A stretch of 64,000 nt of DNA from Thiothrix lacustris DSM 21227. Its GTDB lineage: Bacteria; Pseudomonadota; Gammaproteobacteria; Thiotrichales; Thiotrichaceae. The translations under genes and the position numbers were made by a program. Under the pieces are notes generated by a model. That model was not told the origin of the DNA. It made no database searches and saw only the letters and a list, made by a program, of their open reading frames with translations. The DNA lies in contig NZ_KK211257.1 of NCBI RefSeq assembly GCF_000621325.1, positions 24,793 to 88,792 on the forward strand, in the 5' to 3' direction. Positions 21,556 to 32,050 of the stretch are shown one piece after another. Within the stretch, counting starts at the first letter, position 1, and each line of letters begins with the position of its first letter.

Positions 21556-22905
21556 ATGACAACGCAAATACACAATTGGGAAACGTTGGTGGTTGGCCTT
21601 GGTCAGACCGGCTTGTCGGTTGCACGTCATTTGCACGCACAGGGCGTGGCTTTTGCTGTGGTGGATAGTCGTGCAAATCCACCCGGTAAGGATGAGTTAT
21701 TCGTTCAATTCCCTGATATACCTTACTTCTTTGGTGCATTTGCAGAAGTCTCGCAGTGGTTTACGGCGGCGGCTACTTTGGTGGTTAGCCCCGGTATTGC
21801 GATTGCTACCCCTGAGATTCGCGCGGCGGGTGAGCGCGGTGCGTCACTCATTGGCGATATCGAGTTATTTGTGCGTGAAGCCAAAGCGCCTGTGATTGCG
21901 ATTAGTGGTTCCAACGGCAAAAGTAGCGTGACGACGTTGGTGGATCTGATGGCGAAAAAAGCCGGTATGGTTTCGTATGCTGGCGGAAATCTTGGGTATT
22001 CAGCGTTGGATTTGCTGGAGAAACCCACCCCAGATTTATATGTGATGGAGCTTTCTAGCTTTCAGTTAGAAACAACTCAGTCTTTGAAGGCAGTTGCTTC
22101 GGTCGTTTTAAACGTCAGCGAAGACCACATGGATCGATACCCCAGCTTCGTCGATTATGCCGCAGCAAAGCAAGTGGTGTACCAGCATTGTGGATGTGCG
22201 GTGGTAAATCGTGACGATACGGTGGTTATTAATTTAGCGGATAATGCTGTTTATGGCAGTAGAATCAGTTTTGGTCTTGATGAGCCTGCTGCTGGTCAGT
22301 ACGGCATCCGTAACCATGCGGGTAAACGTTGGTTGGCAAAGGGTGAAACCTTGCTGCTGGCTGTTGATGAGATGAAATTGCCAGGCGATCATAACTATGC
22401 GAATGCACTGGCAGCGCTGGCATTGGGCGAGGCTGCTGGTATTCCTCTTGAGGGGATGTTGGCGGCGTTACGTGAGTTCACGGGGCTGTCGCACCGTACC
22501 CAGTGGGTGCGTGAACGCCATGGGGTGAATTGGTATAACGATTCCAAAGGGACAAATGTAGGGGCAACGTTGGCTGCTTTGGCGGGGCTACCCGGCAAAA
22601 CGGTGTTGATTGCAGGCGGTCAAGGTAAGGGTGCTGATTTTGCACCGTTGCGTTGGGTGGCGGCTGACAAGGCACGGGCGCTGGTGTTGATCGGTGAAGA
22701 CCGTGACAAGCTGGCAGCAGTGGTGGAAGGTTATGCACCTTACGTGTTCGCTCATGATATGGCGGAGGCAGTGTTGAATGCCGCAGAACTGGCTCAAGCC
22801 GGTGATAATGTGTTGCTTTCCCCTGCGTGTGCCAGTTTTGATATGTTTAAAAGCTATGTTCACCGTGGTGAGGTGTTCAGTGATGCGGTGAGGAGCTTGC
22901 CATGA
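21556..22905 (+). CDS. murD: UDP-MurNAc-L-Ala:D-Glu ligase MurD
   Basis: A 449-residue Mur ligase adding D-glutamate. It begins with a Rossmann-type LVVGLGQTGLSVARHL, has the P-loop ISGSNGKSSVTTLV near residue 116, and later NVSEDHMDRY, LSHRTQWV and NDSKGTNVGATLAAL. Length is near the 438 of E. coli. The last bases overlap the ftsW start by four. Confidence 0.97.
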   Translation: MTTQIHNWETLVVGLGQTGLSVARHLHAQGVAFAVVDSRANPPGKDELFVQFPDIPYFFGAFAEVSQWFTAAATLVVSPGIAIATPEIRAAGERGASLIGDIELFVREAKAPVIAISGSNGKSSVTTLVDLMAKKAGMVSYAGGNLGYSALDLLEKPTPDLYVMELSSFQLETTQSLKAVASVVLNVSEDHMDRYPSFVDYAAAKQVVYQHCGCAVVNRDDTVVINLADNAVYGSRISFGLDEPAAGQYGIRNHAGKRWLAKGETLLLAVDEMKLPGDHNYANALAALALGEAAGIPLEGMLAALREFTGLSHRTQWVRERHGVNWYNDSKGTNVGATLAALAGLPGKTVLIAGGQGKGADFAPLRWVAADKARALVLIGEDRDKLAAVVEGYAPYVFAHDMAEAVLNAAELAQAGDNVLLSPACASFDMFKSYVHRGEVFSDAVRSLP

Positions 22906-24134
22906 GCTTGCAGCCGCCTATGCCGATGGATGCTTTGGATCATGATAATCCGTGGGCGCGTTATATCGATCGTGATTTGCTTCTAGCGTTATTAGCCATT
23001 ATCGGTATTGGTGTTGTTATCTTGGCATCTGCATCGATGTGGGTGGCGCAAAAACAATATGACGACCCGTATTTTTATCTACAACGTCAGACGTTTTACT
23101 TGGCGATGGGGGTGATCCTTGCAATCGTCATGTATCAAATCAGAGTCGATTTTTGGCAGCAACTCGGCGTGCGTTTGTTGCCGATTGTGCTTGCATTGTT
23201 GGTATTGGTGTTGATACCGGGGATTGGCAAAGAAGTGAATGGTAGTCGCCGCTGGTTAAACTTTGGTTTTATGGCGGTGCAAGTGTCAGAGATGGCTAAG
23301 CTGATCATGTTGTTGTATTTGTCTGGTTATCTGATCCGACATGGGAAAGATTTGTCCTTATCCAAATCGCATCGACCGCTGTTGATTCCTCTGTTAGTGC
23401 TCGGCATAACAGGTGGTTTATTATTGTTAGAGCCTGACTTTGGTTCAACGATTGTTATTTTTGTCACTGGCTTGTCGTTATTGTTCCTGGGTGGCGTGCC
23501 TTTGAAACGTCTGGGAATCCTGCTGGGTGGGGCAATACTGGTAATGATTCCGGTGTCGATGATGGGTTATCGCAGTGCCCGTTGGGATGCTTTGATCAAC
23601 CCGTGGGCGCATGAGGCGGATAAAGGGTATCAAACTGTCCATGCCTTGATGGCGATTGGTGATGGTGGCTGGTTTGGGAATGGGCTGGGAGGTGGTATCC
23701 AGAAGTTGTTTTACCTGCCAGAAGCTCACAATGACTTTATTTTCTCGATATTAGCGGAAGAGTTTGGTTTTATCGGGATGTTGATTGTCTTGAGCCTGTA
23801 TGGCTGGTTGGTTATGCGGGCATTTGTCATTGGTTTTCAAGCGGATAAGGTGGGTAAGCACTTTGGGGCTTACGTGGCTTATGGTATCGGTTTCTGGATA
23901 GGGTTTCAGGTCATCTTGCATATTGGGGTGAATCTGGCTGTGTTGCCACCCAAAGGATTGACGTTGCCACTGATGAGTTACGGTGGCAGTAGCTTGATGA
24001 TTACGTTGGCGGCAATGGCTTTATTGATGCGGGTGCATCGTGAGACTCAGCTTAGCCAGTTTGGTGTACCGGAGCAGCGTACACCGAAACCTAAAAAAGT
24101 GCGTGCGATCAAGAGGACAGCTCGTGGTGAATAA
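22902..24134 (+). CDS. ftsW: Septal peptidoglycan polymerase FtsW (SEDS family)
   Basis: A 410-residue SEDS glycosyltransferase with about ten membrane segments. Landmarks: GIGVVILASASM in the first segment, GSRRWLNFGFMAVQVSEMAKL near residue 115, LLEPDFGSTIVIF near residue 175, the AHNDFIFSILAEEFGF segment near residue 281, and the C-terminal LPLMSYGGSSLM. It polymerises glycan strands at the septum with FtsI. Genomic position in the dcw cluster supports FtsW over RodA. Confidence 0.97.
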   Translation: MSLQPPMPMDALDHDNPWARYIDRDLLLALLAIIGIGVVILASASMWVAQKQYDDPYFYLQRQTFYLAMGVILAIVMYQIRVDFWQQLGVRLLPIVLALLVLVLIPGIGKEVNGSRRWLNFGFMAVQVSEMAKLIMLLYLSGYLIRHGKDLSLSKSHRPLLIPLLVLGITGGLLLLEPDFGSTIVIFVTGLSLLFLGGVPLKRLGILLGGAILVMIPVSMMGYRSARWDALINPWAHEADKGYQTVHALMAIGDGGWFGNGLGGGIQKLFYLPEAHNDFIFSILAEEFGFIGMLIVLSLYGWLVMRAFVIGFQADKVGKHFGAYVAYGIGFWIGFQVILHIGVNLAVLPPKGLTLPLMSYGGSSLMITLAAMALLMRVHRETQLSQFGVPEQRTPKPKKVRAIKRTARGE

Positions 24135-25254
24135 TACCAGAACCCAACGCCCCATTATGATTACTGCTGGTGGTACCGGCGGCCATGTATACCCCGGTCT
24201 GGCCGTAGCACGAGCGTTGATAGCTCAAGGGATTCCCGTTGTGTGGATGGGAACCCGTAAGGGTTTAGAGGCGCGGGTGATTCCTGAGGCCGGTATCGAG
24301 ATGGCGTGGCTGGAGGTGAATGCGTTGCGCGGCAAAGGCTGGCAAACGCTGTTGATGGCGCCAGTCAATTTGATTCGCGCTTTGTGGCAGTCGCTGCAAA
24401 TCATGCGCAAGCACAAGCCCGCAGCGATATTGGGCATGGGCGGTTTCGTCGCAGGCCCCGGTGGTTTGGTGGCAGCCTTGCTGGGTACGCCTGTGGTGAT
24501 CCATGAGCAGAATGCGGTGGCAGGTTTGACCAATAAGTTGCTATCGCGAGTTAGCCGCCGAGTGCTGGAAGGTTTTCCGGGTACGTTTGCCAGCAGCCAG
24601 AACGTGATGGCGACCGGCAACCCGGTACGGCTGGATATTGCCAGCCTGCCTGCACCACGGGAGCGTTTAGCTGACCGTGATGACGAGCCAGTGCATGTAC
24701 TGGTGGTCGGTGGCAGTCTGGGGGCGCAGGCGTTGAACCAAAGGGTTCCGCAAGCCTTGGCACAACTGGATAGCACGCTTCGTCCGGTAGTGCGTCATCA
24801 GGCTGGTGTGAAAAATATCGACGAAGCGCGTAGCCAATACGCCGCAGCGGGCGTGGATGCGGAGGTGATGCCTTTCATTGAGGACATGGCTGAAGCCTAT
24901 GGCTGGGCGGATTTGGTGATTTGCCGTGCCGGTGCGTTGACCATTGCGGAATTGGCGGCGGCAGGTGTCGCGGCGGTGCTGGTGCCTTACCCTTATGCGG
25001 TGGATGATCATCAAACCGCTAACGGTAAGTTTCTGGCGGATCATGGCGCGGCCTTGCTGATTCAGCAGCAGGATCTGACGGCGGAAAAGCTGGCAGGTGT
25101 ATTGAAAGATTTATGTACTGACCGCGTTAGCTTGCGGCAGATGAGCGAGGCTTCCCGTGCATTGGCAAAGCCCCATGCGACGGCACAAGTCGCCGCCATT
25201 TGCGCGGCCTATGCCGGTTATGACTTCGACAACCAAGCAGGAAAACAACAATGA
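24124..25254 (+). CDS. murG: Lipid II synthase MurG
   Basis: A 376-residue GT-B glycosyltransferase adding GlcNAc to lipid I at the inner face of the membrane. It opens with the glycine loop [16 protein letters not shown], then [18 protein letters not shown] near residue 105, [11 protein letters not shown], and the C-terminal [20 protein letters not shown] nucleotide-binding region. The GTG at 24124 is chosen over the far upstream in-frame ATG (24040) because it overlaps the ftsW stop and has AGAGG seven bases before it; the GTG three bases later is equally possible. Overlaps murC by four bases. Confidence 0.96.
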   Translation: MVNNTRTQRPIMITAGGTGGHVYPGLAVARALIAQGIPVVWMGTRKGLEARVIPEAGIEMAWLEVNALRGKGWQTLLMAPVNLIRALWQSLQIMRKHKPAAILGMGGFVAGPGGLVAALLGTPVVIHEQNAVAGLTNKLLSRVSRRVLEGFPGTFASSQNVMATGNPVRLDIASLPAPRERLADRDDEPVHVLVVGGSLGAQALNQRVPQALAQLDSTLRPVVRHQAGVKNIDEARSQYAAAGVDAEVMPFIEDMAEAYGWADLVICRAGALTIAELAAAGVAAVLVPYPYAVDDHQTANGKFLADHGAALLIQQQDLTAEKLAGVLKDLCTDRVSLRQMSEASRALAKPHATAQVAAICAAYAGYDFDNQAGKQQ

Positions 25255-26684
25255 AGATAGGCAAGGACGATCTCGCTCGCAAACGCATTAACCGGCTACA
25301 TTTCATCGGTATCGGTGGTGCGGGGATGGGCGGTATTGCCGAGGTGGTCGCGAATTTGGGCTACAAAGTATCCGGTTCTGACGTGGCAGAAGGGGCGATG
25401 ACACGCCGTCTGCAATCGCTGGGTATCACTGTTTACAAAGGTCACGCGGCGGAAAACGTTGAAGGTGCGGATGTTATCGTGGTGTCTACCGCGATTGACA
25501 ATAACAACCCGGAGATTATCGCGGCGCGTGAAAAGCGCTTGCCGATTGTACGCCGTGCAGAAATGTTGGCGGAGCTGATGCGTTTCCGCCAAGGGATTGC
25601 AGTTGCAGGTACTCACGGCAAGACTACGACGACCAGTCTGACCACCAGCCTGTTGGTTGAGGGCGGCATGGATCCGACCTACGTGATTGGTGGCAAACTT
25701 AACAGTTCTGCGAGCAATTCCAAGCTGGGTACGGGCGAGTATCTGGTGGCCGAGGCGGATGAAAGCGATGCGTCATTCCTGTTCCTGCAACCGATGATTG
25801 CGGTGGTGACGAATATTGATGAAGACCACATGTCGACTTACGGCGGTGACTTCAACAAGCTGAAGCAAACTTTTATCGAATTCCTGCATCACCTGCCTTT
25901 TTATGGCTTGGCGGTGTTGTGTGTGGATGATGAGTATGTGCGCGAAATTCTGCCGGAAGTCGGTCGTCCGATCGTCACTTACGGGATTGATCAGGAAGCG
26001 GATGTGCAGGCAACCAATGTGCGCTTTGTGGGCACGGAAAGCCATTTCAACGTGCATTGCGTGAAAGGCGACCGCAACCTAGACATCGTGCTGAATTTAC
26101 CGGGGCGGCATAACGTGCTGAATGCCTTGGCGGCGATTGCGATTGCGGCGGAATTGGATGTGTCTGACCAAGCCATCGTGGATGGTTTACGCAAGTTTGA
26201 TGGGGTAGGCCGCCGCTTCCAGCAATACGGCGACATTACCTTTGCCCCCGGCAAGAACGCAACATTGGTGGATGATTATGGTCATCACCCGCGTGAAATG
26301 AAGGCGACGATGGATGCGGTACGTAATGCTTGGCCGACGCGCCGTGTGGTGCAGGTATTCCAGCCACACCGTTACACCCGTACCCGTGATTTGTTTGAAG
26401 ATTTCGCGCAAGTGTTGTCGGAAACCGATGTGCTGGTGTTGATGGATGTTTACCCAGCCAGTGAGCAGCCGATTCCCGGCGCTGATGGGCGGGCGTTGGC
26501 GCGTGCCATCCGTATTCGGGGAAAAGTTGATCCGATTTTCGTGACGGATGTGGAAGACGTGCCGGGTGTCCTCAAGCATGTGTTGCAGGATGGTGATGTG
26601 ATCCTGACTCAGGGGGCGGGCAGCGTTGGTGCGTTGGCTGCGGGTTTACCAGAAAAACTTGCCATGAAGAGTGATACTGAATGA
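25251..26684 (+). CDS. murC: UDP-MurNAc:L-alanine ligase MurC
   Basis: A 477-residue Mur ligase, first of the four amino-acid adding enzymes. N-terminal [18 protein letters not shown]-loop [13 protein letters not shown] near residue 118, [28 protein letters not shown], and [14 protein letters not shown] near residue 340. Its neighbour in many gammaproteobacteria, murB, is absent here; ddl follows directly with a four-base overlap. A paralogous ligase, Mpl, is at 53.1 kb. Confidence 0.97.
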   Translation: MKIGKDDLARKRINRLHFIGIGGAGMGGIAEVVANLGYKVSGSDVAEGAMTRRLQSLGITVYKGHAAENVEGADVIVVSTAIDNNNPEIIAAREKRLPIVRRAEMLAELMRFRQGIAVAGTHGKTTTTSLTTSLLVEGGMDPTYVIGGKLNSSASNSKLGTGEYLVAEADESDASFLFLQPMIAVVTNIDEDHMSTYGGDFNKLKQTFIEFLHHLPFYGLAVLCVDDEYVREILPEVGRPIVTYGIDQEADVQATNVRFVGTESHFNVHCVKGDRNLDIVLNLPGRHNVLNALAAIAIAAELDVSDQAIVDGLRKFDGVGRRFQQYGDITFAPGKNATLVDDYGHHPREMKATMDAVRNAWPTRRVVQVFQPHRYTRTRDLFEDFAQVLSETDVLVLMDVYPASEQPIPGADGRALARAIRIRGKVDPIFVTDVEDVPGVLKHVLQDGDVILTQGAGSVGALAAGLPEKLAMKSDTE

Positions 26685-27601
26685 GTGTAACGTTACATAA
26701 TAAATTCGGGAAAGTAGCCGTACTTTACGGTGGCTGGGCAGCAGAACGCCCGATTTCCTTGAAAAGTGGCGCGGCGGTATTGGCTGCTTTGCAGGCAAGT
26801 GGTGTGGATGCCCACGGTATTGACGTTGACCGTAACATTATTAAGATACTTCAAGAAGGTGGCTTCGATCGTGTATTTAATATATTGCACGGTGCTGGTG
26901 GTGAAGATGGGGTGTTGCAAGGTGCTTTAGAGGTGCTTGGTATACCTTATACCGGTTGTGGCGTGATGGCTTCTGCTATCAGTATGGATAAGCTCATGAC
27001 CAAGCGGGTGTGGGCAGGTGCAGGTCTACCAACGCCTGCTTATCGCGTGTTGACGGCGGATACTGATTTTACCGCAGTGGTCGCTGAATTGGGTTTGCCA
27101 TTGATGGTGAAGCCAGCCACGGAAGGTTCTAGCATTGGCATGAGCAAAGTGAAACTGGCTGATGATTTGGCTGATGCTTACCGCAAAGCGGCTGAGTGCA
27201 GTGCGGTGGTGATTGCTGAGCAATGGGTGACTGGTGCTGAATATACCGCTGGTATCGTTGCAGGTGAGTCATTCCCGCTGATTCGTTTGGAAGTGCCGGG
27301 TGAGTTTTATGACTATCAGGCTAAGTATATTTCCAATGATACGCGTTATTTCTGCCCATGCGGCTTGGATGCGTCAGAAGAGCAGGCTATGCAATTGCTG
27401 GCACAGCAGGCGTTTGCCGCTGTCGGTGGGCGTGGCTGGGGACGTGTGGATATGATGCGTGATGCCCAAGGTCATGCATGGTTGATTGAGGTCAATACGA
27501 ACCCCGGTATGACCGATCATAGTTTGGTTCCAATGGGTGCTCGTGCTCTTGGTATGGATTTTAACGCGCTGGTTGTGCGCATCTTGGAGACCACGTTGTA
27601 A
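26681..27601 (+). CDS. ddl: D-alanine:D-alanine ligase Ddl
   Basis: A 306-residue ATP-grasp enzyme, the same length as E. coli Ddl[21 protein letters not shown] at the start (GGxSxER-type substrate loop, here GGWAAER), [19 protein letters not shown] near residue 66, [15 protein letters not shown], and the C-terminal metal-binding [15 protein letters not shown]. It makes the dipeptide used by MurF. The start overlaps murC by four bases and the stop overlaps ftsQ by one. Confidence 0.97.
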   Translation: MSVTLHNKFGKVAVLYGGWAAERPISLKSGAAVLAALQASGVDAHGIDVDRNIIKILQEGGFDRVFNILHGAGGEDGVLQGALEVLGIPYTGCGVMASAISMDKLMTKRVWAGAGLPTPAYRVLTADTDFTAVVAELGLPLMVKPATEGSSIGMSKVKLADDLADAYRKAAECSAVVIAEQWVTGAEYTAGIVAGESFPLIRLEVPGEFYDYQAKYISNDTRYFCPCGLDASEEQAMQLLAQQAFAAVGGRGWGRVDMMRDAQGHAWLIEVNTNPGMTDHSLVPMGARALGMDFNALVVRILETTL

Positions 27602-28428
27602 TGGCATCACCGCGTCGCCAAACAGCACATAAGCGTTCCCAACCTGGCTTCCATCTGGCGGATATTCCACCGGGTTTGCTGAAGCTAATAGCGGCGTTTA
27701 TTGTGGCCTTAATGTTGTTGGCTGGCGTGTTGGGTGGGCGTGCAATGTTGAATAACCCGGAAAATCTGTCCATTAGTCGGATTGATCTTCAAGGCGACCG
27801 TAAATTTATCAAAGATGTAGATTTACAGGCAGTTATTGATAAATACAAGCAAACTAATCTGTATTTGTTGGATACGGACACCTTAAGGGCTGATATCGAA
27901 ACGTTACCGTGGATACGTTCAGTTACCTTACGCAAAGCATGGCCTGATCACTTGATTATTGGTATTGAGGAGCAGCGCCCGGTGGCTTTTTGGGGGCGTG
28001 AGCGCTTAATGAACCAATACGGTGAGTTATTTGTTGCAGAATTACCCTCCATGCGAGGGGTGTTTCCAACGCTCTACAGTCCGCAAGACAATGGTCGAGA
28101 GATGGCTGAGCGTTATCTTGAGGTCAAAGAGTGGCTGAAAGGCTTGCCGTTGGAGCTGTCTGAATTGACCGAGGATGAAAGTGGTTCGTGGCGAATCAAG
28201 ATTAAAGATGGGCCAGAAGTCATGATCGGTAGTGAGGATCAGGCACGGCGAATGCAACGATTTAGGGTTGGATTTCAACAGGAATTGGCTAAAAAGCTAA
28301 GTAATGTACGTCGGGTTGATCTACGTTACACCAACGGTTTTGCCGTAGAATGGAAAAAATCCCCAGTCGGCTCGCGGGATTCAATGGACGGAGTCACAGG
28401 AGTGAGTGATGTCAAAGAAAGAGCATAA
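27601..28428 (+). CDS. ftsQ: Cell division protein FtsQ
   Basis: A 275-residue bitopic protein. A basic cytoplasmic tail and one membrane segment (about residues 26-48) are followed by a POTRA domain starting at ISRIDLQGDRKFIKDVDLQAV, and a beta domain with LPWIRSVTLRKAWPDHL and IGIEEQRPVAFW. It sits in the periplasm and recruits FtsL and FtsB. Its 3' end overlaps the ftsA start by 20 bases. Confidence 0.95.
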   Translation: MASPRRQTAHKRSQPGFHLADIPPGLLKLIAAFIVALMLLAGVLGGRAMLNNPENLSISRIDLQGDRKFIKDVDLQAVIDKYKQTNLYLLDTDTLRADIETLPWIRSVTLRKAWPDHLIIGIEEQRPVAFWGRERLMNQYGELFVAELPSMRGVFPTLYSPQDNGREMAERYLEVKEWLKGLPLELSELTEDESGSWRIKIKDGPEVMIGSEDQARRMQRFRVGFQQELAKKLSNVRRVDLRYTNGFAVEWKKSPVGSRDSMDGVTGVSDVKERA

Positions 28429-29659
28429 TGTGATTGTAGCGCTGGATCTGGGAACCTCGAAAGTGGTGGCTCTGGTCGGTGAAATCAATGATGTGGGTCG
28501 TTTGGAAATTATCGGAATCGGTTCATACCCTTCACGAGGGATGAAAAAAGGGGTGGTGGTTAATATTGAATCCACCATCCAGTCGATTCAACGGGCAGTC
28601 GAAGAAGCCGAATTGATGGCTGGTATTCAGATCCGTACCGTGTACGTGGGTATCGCTGGTAGTCATGTTCGTAGCCTCAACTCACATGGCATTGTTGCGA
28701 TCAAAGACAAGGAAGTGACGCTCAATGATGTAGAGCGTGTCATGGATGCTGCTCGTGCTGTGGCTGTTCCAGCGGATCAACGTATTTTGCATGTACTGCC
28801 CCAAGAGTACGTGATCGACCAGCAAGAAGGTATCCGCGAGCCAGTTGGTATGTCAGGCGTGAGGTTAGAGGCACGCGTGCATTTAGTGACCGCTGCTCAC
28901 AGTGCTGCTCAGAATCTGGTCAAGTGTGTCGAGCGTTGTGGCTTGCATGTTGAAGACATTATTCTTGAGCAGGTTGCGTCTAGCTACGCGGTGCTGGAGG
29001 AAGATGAAAAAGAATTGGGCGTGTGTCTGGTCGATATTGGTGGTGGTACCAGTGACATTGCGGTGTTCATGAATGGTTCGATTCACCATACCGCTGTCAT
29101 TCCGATTGCGGGTGATCAGGTGACGAATGATATCGCGGTGGCCGTCAGAACGCCGACCCAGCACGCGGAAGAAATTAAAATTAAATACGGGCGGGCATTG
29201 CGTCAGTTAGTGGAGGAAGATGAGCTGATTGAAGTGCCAGGAGTGGGTGAACGTGAACCGCGTAGTCTGTCGATGCAGACTTTGGCCTCGGTGATCGAAC
29301 CCCGCTACGAAGAATTGTTTTCACTCGTGCTTCAGGAGCTGCGTCGCAGCGGTTATGAAGAACGAATTGGTGCAGGCATTGTGCTGACAGGCGGATCCTC
29401 GAAAATGCGAGGTGTGCGTGAGTTGGCTGAGGAGGTTTTTCACATGCCAGTACGGATCGGTATGCCCCGGAATATTGGTGGTTTACGTGGTGAAGTCGAA
29501 AACCCTATCCATTCCACTGGGGTAGGACTACTGTTGTACGGAATGGCACAGCAGGTATATGGAACCAAGCGAAACGGCTCTAACACAGTGAGTGTTATGT
29601 CATCGACAGAAGATAGCTGGTGGGATCGTTTGAAAAATTGGTTTAACGGTAATTTTTAA
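28409..29659 (+). CDS. ftsA: Cell division protein FtsA
   Basis: A 416-residue actin-like ATPase that tethers FtsZ to the membrane. Phosphate-binding segments VALDLGTSKVVALVG (residue 9 on) and CLVDIGGGTSDIAVF (near residue 205), adenosine-binding GIVLTGGSSKMRG near residue 330, and a C-terminal amphipathic membrane helix (SWWDRLKNWFNGNF). The ATG at 28409 has AGGAG six bases upstream and is preferred over the GTG three bases earlier. ftsZ follows after 18 bases. Confidence 0.97.
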   Translation: MSKKEHNVIVALDLGTSKVVALVGEINDVGRLEIIGIGSYPSRGMKKGVVVNIESTIQSIQRAVEEAELMAGIQIRTVYVGIAGSHVRSLNSHGIVAIKDKEVTLNDVERVMDAARAVAVPADQRILHVLPQEYVIDQQEGIREPVGMSGVRLEARVHLVTAAHSAAQNLVKCVERCGLHVEDIILEQVASSYAVLEEDEKELGVCLVDIGGGTSDIAVFMNGSIHHTAVIPIAGDQVTNDIAVAVRTPTQHAEEIKIKYGRALRQLVEEDELIEVPGVGEREPRSLSMQTLASVIEPRYEELFSLVLQELRRSGYEERIGAGIVLTGGSSKMRGVRELAEEVFHMPVRIGMPRNIGGLRGEVENPIHSTGVGLLLYGMAQQVYGTKRNGSNTVSVMSSTEDSWWDRLKNWFNGNF

Positions 29660-29677
29660 CAGTCGGAGAGTACGGGC

Positions 29678-30898
29678 ATGTTTGAATTAATGGATAGTGC
29701 AGCGAAAGGTGCTGCAATCAAAGTTATCGGTGTTGGTGGCGGCGGCGGCAATGCTGTCAAGCACATGTTGGCATCTGGTATCGAAGGTGTCGAATACATT
29801 TGTGCCAATACCGATTCCCAAGCACTCACTGGGATTGGCGTGAAAAGCATCCTGCAACTGGGTACTTCCCTGACCAAAGGTCTGGGGGCGGGCGCAAACC
29901 CTGAAATCGGGCGTGAAGCTGCGATTGAAGACCGTGAGCGTATTAAGGAACTGGTGAGTGGTACCGATATGTTATTTATCACCGCTGGTATGGGTGGTGG
30001 CACAGGCACGGGTGCGGCGCCGGTTATCGCTGAAATTGCGCGTGACATGGGTATCCTGACGGTTGCGGTTGTGACGCGGCCTTTCCTGATGGAGGGTGCA
30101 CGTCGCAAGAAATCCGCCGATGCGGGTATCGCGGAGTTACACAAGCATGTGGATTCATTGATCACCATTCCGAACCAAAAATTGCTGACTTCTTTAGGTA
30201 AAAATGTTTCCTTGATGTCAGCGTTTGAAGCGGCGAATGATGTTCTGCTGAAAGCGGTACAAGGTATTGCAGAGTTGATTACCAATCCCGGTCTGATCAA
30301 CGTGGACTTTGCTGACGTGCGAGCAGTCATGTGTAATGGTGGTGTGACCATGATGGGTTCTGGTGAAGCACAAGGTGAAGACCGTGCTTCTAAAGCTGCC
30401 CAGATGGCTATCTCTAGCCCGTTGTTGGAAGATATTCGTTTAGATGGTTCTCATGGCATTCTGGTCAGTATCAGTGGTGGCATGGATATGACCATGCATG
30501 AGTTTGAAGAAGTAGGTTCTGTGGTGGGGCAGTTTGCCGCTGATGATGCAAATGTGATTATCGGTACGACCTTGAATCAGGATTTGGGCGATAAAATCCG
30601 TGTCACTATTGTGGCTACTGGATTGGAAGAAGCAGGTCTTACGACGGCGGCACGTCCATCACTCTCCGTCGTGAGCCAGCAACAGCCTGTTCATCGGGGG
30701 ATGGATCGTCATGCCCAGCAACAAGCGGTGATGAATGAGCAGCGCAATCGTGTTCGGGATTTACCTCCTGTTGAGCTAGCACGGGATATTCCGGGTGTGA
30801 AGCCCTACAGTTCTGGTCGGGACTCTACCAGTTACACTTCCCGTGGCAGTGAAAGCAGTTTGGATATCCCAGCCTTCCTGCGGAAGCAGGCTGACTAA
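29678..30898 (+). CDS. ftsZ: Cell division GTPase FtsZ
   Basis: A 406-residue tubulin homologue that forms the Z ring. [13 protein letters not shown] near residue 20, the tubulin signature [16 protein letters not shown] near residue 107, the T7 loop [11 protein letters not shown], a short variable linker rich in Gln/Arg, and the C-terminal conserved peptide DIPAFLRKQ that binds FtsA and ZipA. Complete and of normal length. It is the last gene of the tightly packed dcw chain. Confidence 0.99.
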   Translation: MFELMDSAAKGAAIKVIGVGGGGGNAVKHMLASGIEGVEYICANTDSQALTGIGVKSILQLGTSLTKGLGAGANPEIGREAAIEDRERIKELVSGTDMLFITAGMGGGTGTGAAPVIAEIARDMGILTVAVVTRPFLMEGARRKKSADAGIAELHKHVDSLITIPNQKLLTSLGKNVSLMSAFEAANDVLLKAVQGIAELITNPGLINVDFADVRAVMCNGGVTMMGSGEAQGEDRASKAAQMAISSPLLEDIRLDGSHGILVSISGGMDMTMHEFEEVGSVVGQFAADDANVIIGTTLNQDLGDKIRVTIVATGLEEAGLTTAARPSLSVVSQQQPVHRGMDRHAQQQAVMNEQRNRVRDLPPVELARDIPGVKPYSSGRDSTSYTSRGSESSLDIPAFLRKQAD

Positions 30899-30939
30899 GC
30901 TTTTTAGTGGTTATTATTGACAAATCGACATGCCCGTCG

Positions 30940-30967
30940 CGGCACTGAGGCATTTTCCTCAGTGCCG
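30940..30967. repeat. Perfect 11-bp hairpin between ftsZ and lpxC
   Basis: CGGCACTGAGG (30940-30950) pairs exactly with CCTCAGTGCCG (30957-30967) around a 6-base loop. No T run follows on the plus strand, so it is not a standard intrinsic terminator. It could still slow polymerase or protect the 3' end of the ftsZ message. The rest of the 234-base gap is AT-rich leader of lpxC. Confidence 0.75.
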
Positions 30968-31048
30968 ATAGGGTTGTTGAGTGCGCAATATTTTAAGAAA
31001 TGCTACCTGCGTAGGTGGATTTTGAAGTAGTTTTAGGTGTTTGTTGAA

Positions 31049-31070
31049 ACTTGTTCAGACTCTAACAAGT
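31049..31070. repeat. Dyad symmetry in the lpxC leader
   Basis: ACTTGTT (31049-31055) and AACAAGT (31064-31070) are perfect reverse complements separated by eight bases, 63 bases before the lpxC start. The form suits a dimeric regulator site, but I know no regulator for it; it may be chance. Confidence 0.35.
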
Positions 31071-31132
31071 CAAATCGACTAGAATTCATCTATTCTAAAA
31101 AATAACGCGCCAACAACGAACGGGAGTCTAAC

Positions 31133-32050
31133 TTGTTAAGGCAAAGGACATTGAAAGCAACGGTATCAACTATTGGTATCGGCTTGCACTCAGGTAAAAA
31201 AGTCTCAATGACTTTACGACCCGCCCCATCCAATACCGGCATTGTGTTTCGTCGGGTGGACATAACTCCTCCTGTCTTGATAGAGCTTCACCCTGAGCGC
31301 GTGGGGGAAACGATGTTATGCACCGCTTTGATTGATAAAGATGCCAAAGTGTCAACCATTGAGCATTTGTTATCGGCCTTAGCTGGTTTGGGCATTGATA
31401 ATCTCTATGTTGATTTAGATGCCGCCGAAATTCCTATTATGGATGGTAGTGCAGCCCCCTTTTTGTATCTATTGTTATCTACCGGTATCGAAGAACTTAA
31501 AGCACCTAAGCGGTTTATCCGTATCAAGAAGCCTCTTGAGGCTAGTCGCGGTAATGGTTGGGCAAAGTTGTTGCCCTATGCAGGTTTTAAGGCCAGTTTT
31601 GAAATTGAATTTGATCATCCAGCGGTGAGTGCCACTGCTCAATCATTGGAGATTGACTTTTCACATCAGGCTTATGCCAGTGAAATTGCTCGCGCTCGGA
31701 CGTTTGGTTTTATGCGTGATGTGGAGATGTTACGTTCCCGTAATTTAGGCTTGGGTGGCAGTCTTGAAAATGCCATTGTGTTGGATGAGTTTCGGGTATT
31801 AAATCAGGATGGCTTGCGTTATAGCGATGAATTCATTCGGCATAAAATTCTGGATGCCATTGGTGATTTGTATACCTTAGGTCATGGTATTATTGGTGCT
31901 TATCAAGGTCATAAGTCTGGCCACGCAATTAATAACTTATTGGCTCGTGAGTTACTCCAGCAACAAGATGCATGGGAGATGGTGACATTGCCTGAAAAAC
32001 AAAAAGAACAGGTTATTTTTGCTGATAGTTATGCTTTTGCGGGTATTTAA
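31133..32050 (+). CDS. lpxC: UDP-3-O-acyl-GlcNAc deacetylase LpxC
   Basis: A 305-residue zinc enzyme for the committed step of lipid A synthesis. It starts [20 protein letters not shown] (first Leu read as Met), the family's usual opening. Zinc ligands are the His in [17 protein letters not shown] and the HxxxD pair in [17 protein letters not shown]; the late HKSGHAINN holds another catalytic His. The start codon is TTG, supported by GGGAG seven bases upstream and by the family's normal N-terminus. It has its own leader, separated from ftsZ by 234 bases. Confidence 0.97.
   Translation: MLRQRTLKATVSTIGIGLHSGKKVSMTLRPAPSNTGIVFRRVDITPPVLIELHPERVGETMLCTALIDKDAKVSTIEHLLSALAGLGIDNLYVDLDAAEIPIMDGSAAPFLYLLLSTGIEELKAPKRFIRIKKPLEASRGNGWAKLLPYAGFKASFEIEFDHPAVSATAQSLEIDFSHQAYASEIARARTFGFMRDVEMLRSRNLGLGGSLENAIVLDEFRVLNQDGLRYSDEFIRHKILDAIGDLYTLGHGIIGAYQGHKSGHAINNLLARELLQQQDAWEMVTLPEKQKEQVIFADSYAFAGI

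Noticed and set aside
24040-24123. Upstream in-frame ATG for murG
   Set aside because: It would add 28 residues lying inside ftsW's reading region and not matching the family's N-terminus; GTG at 24124 fits better.
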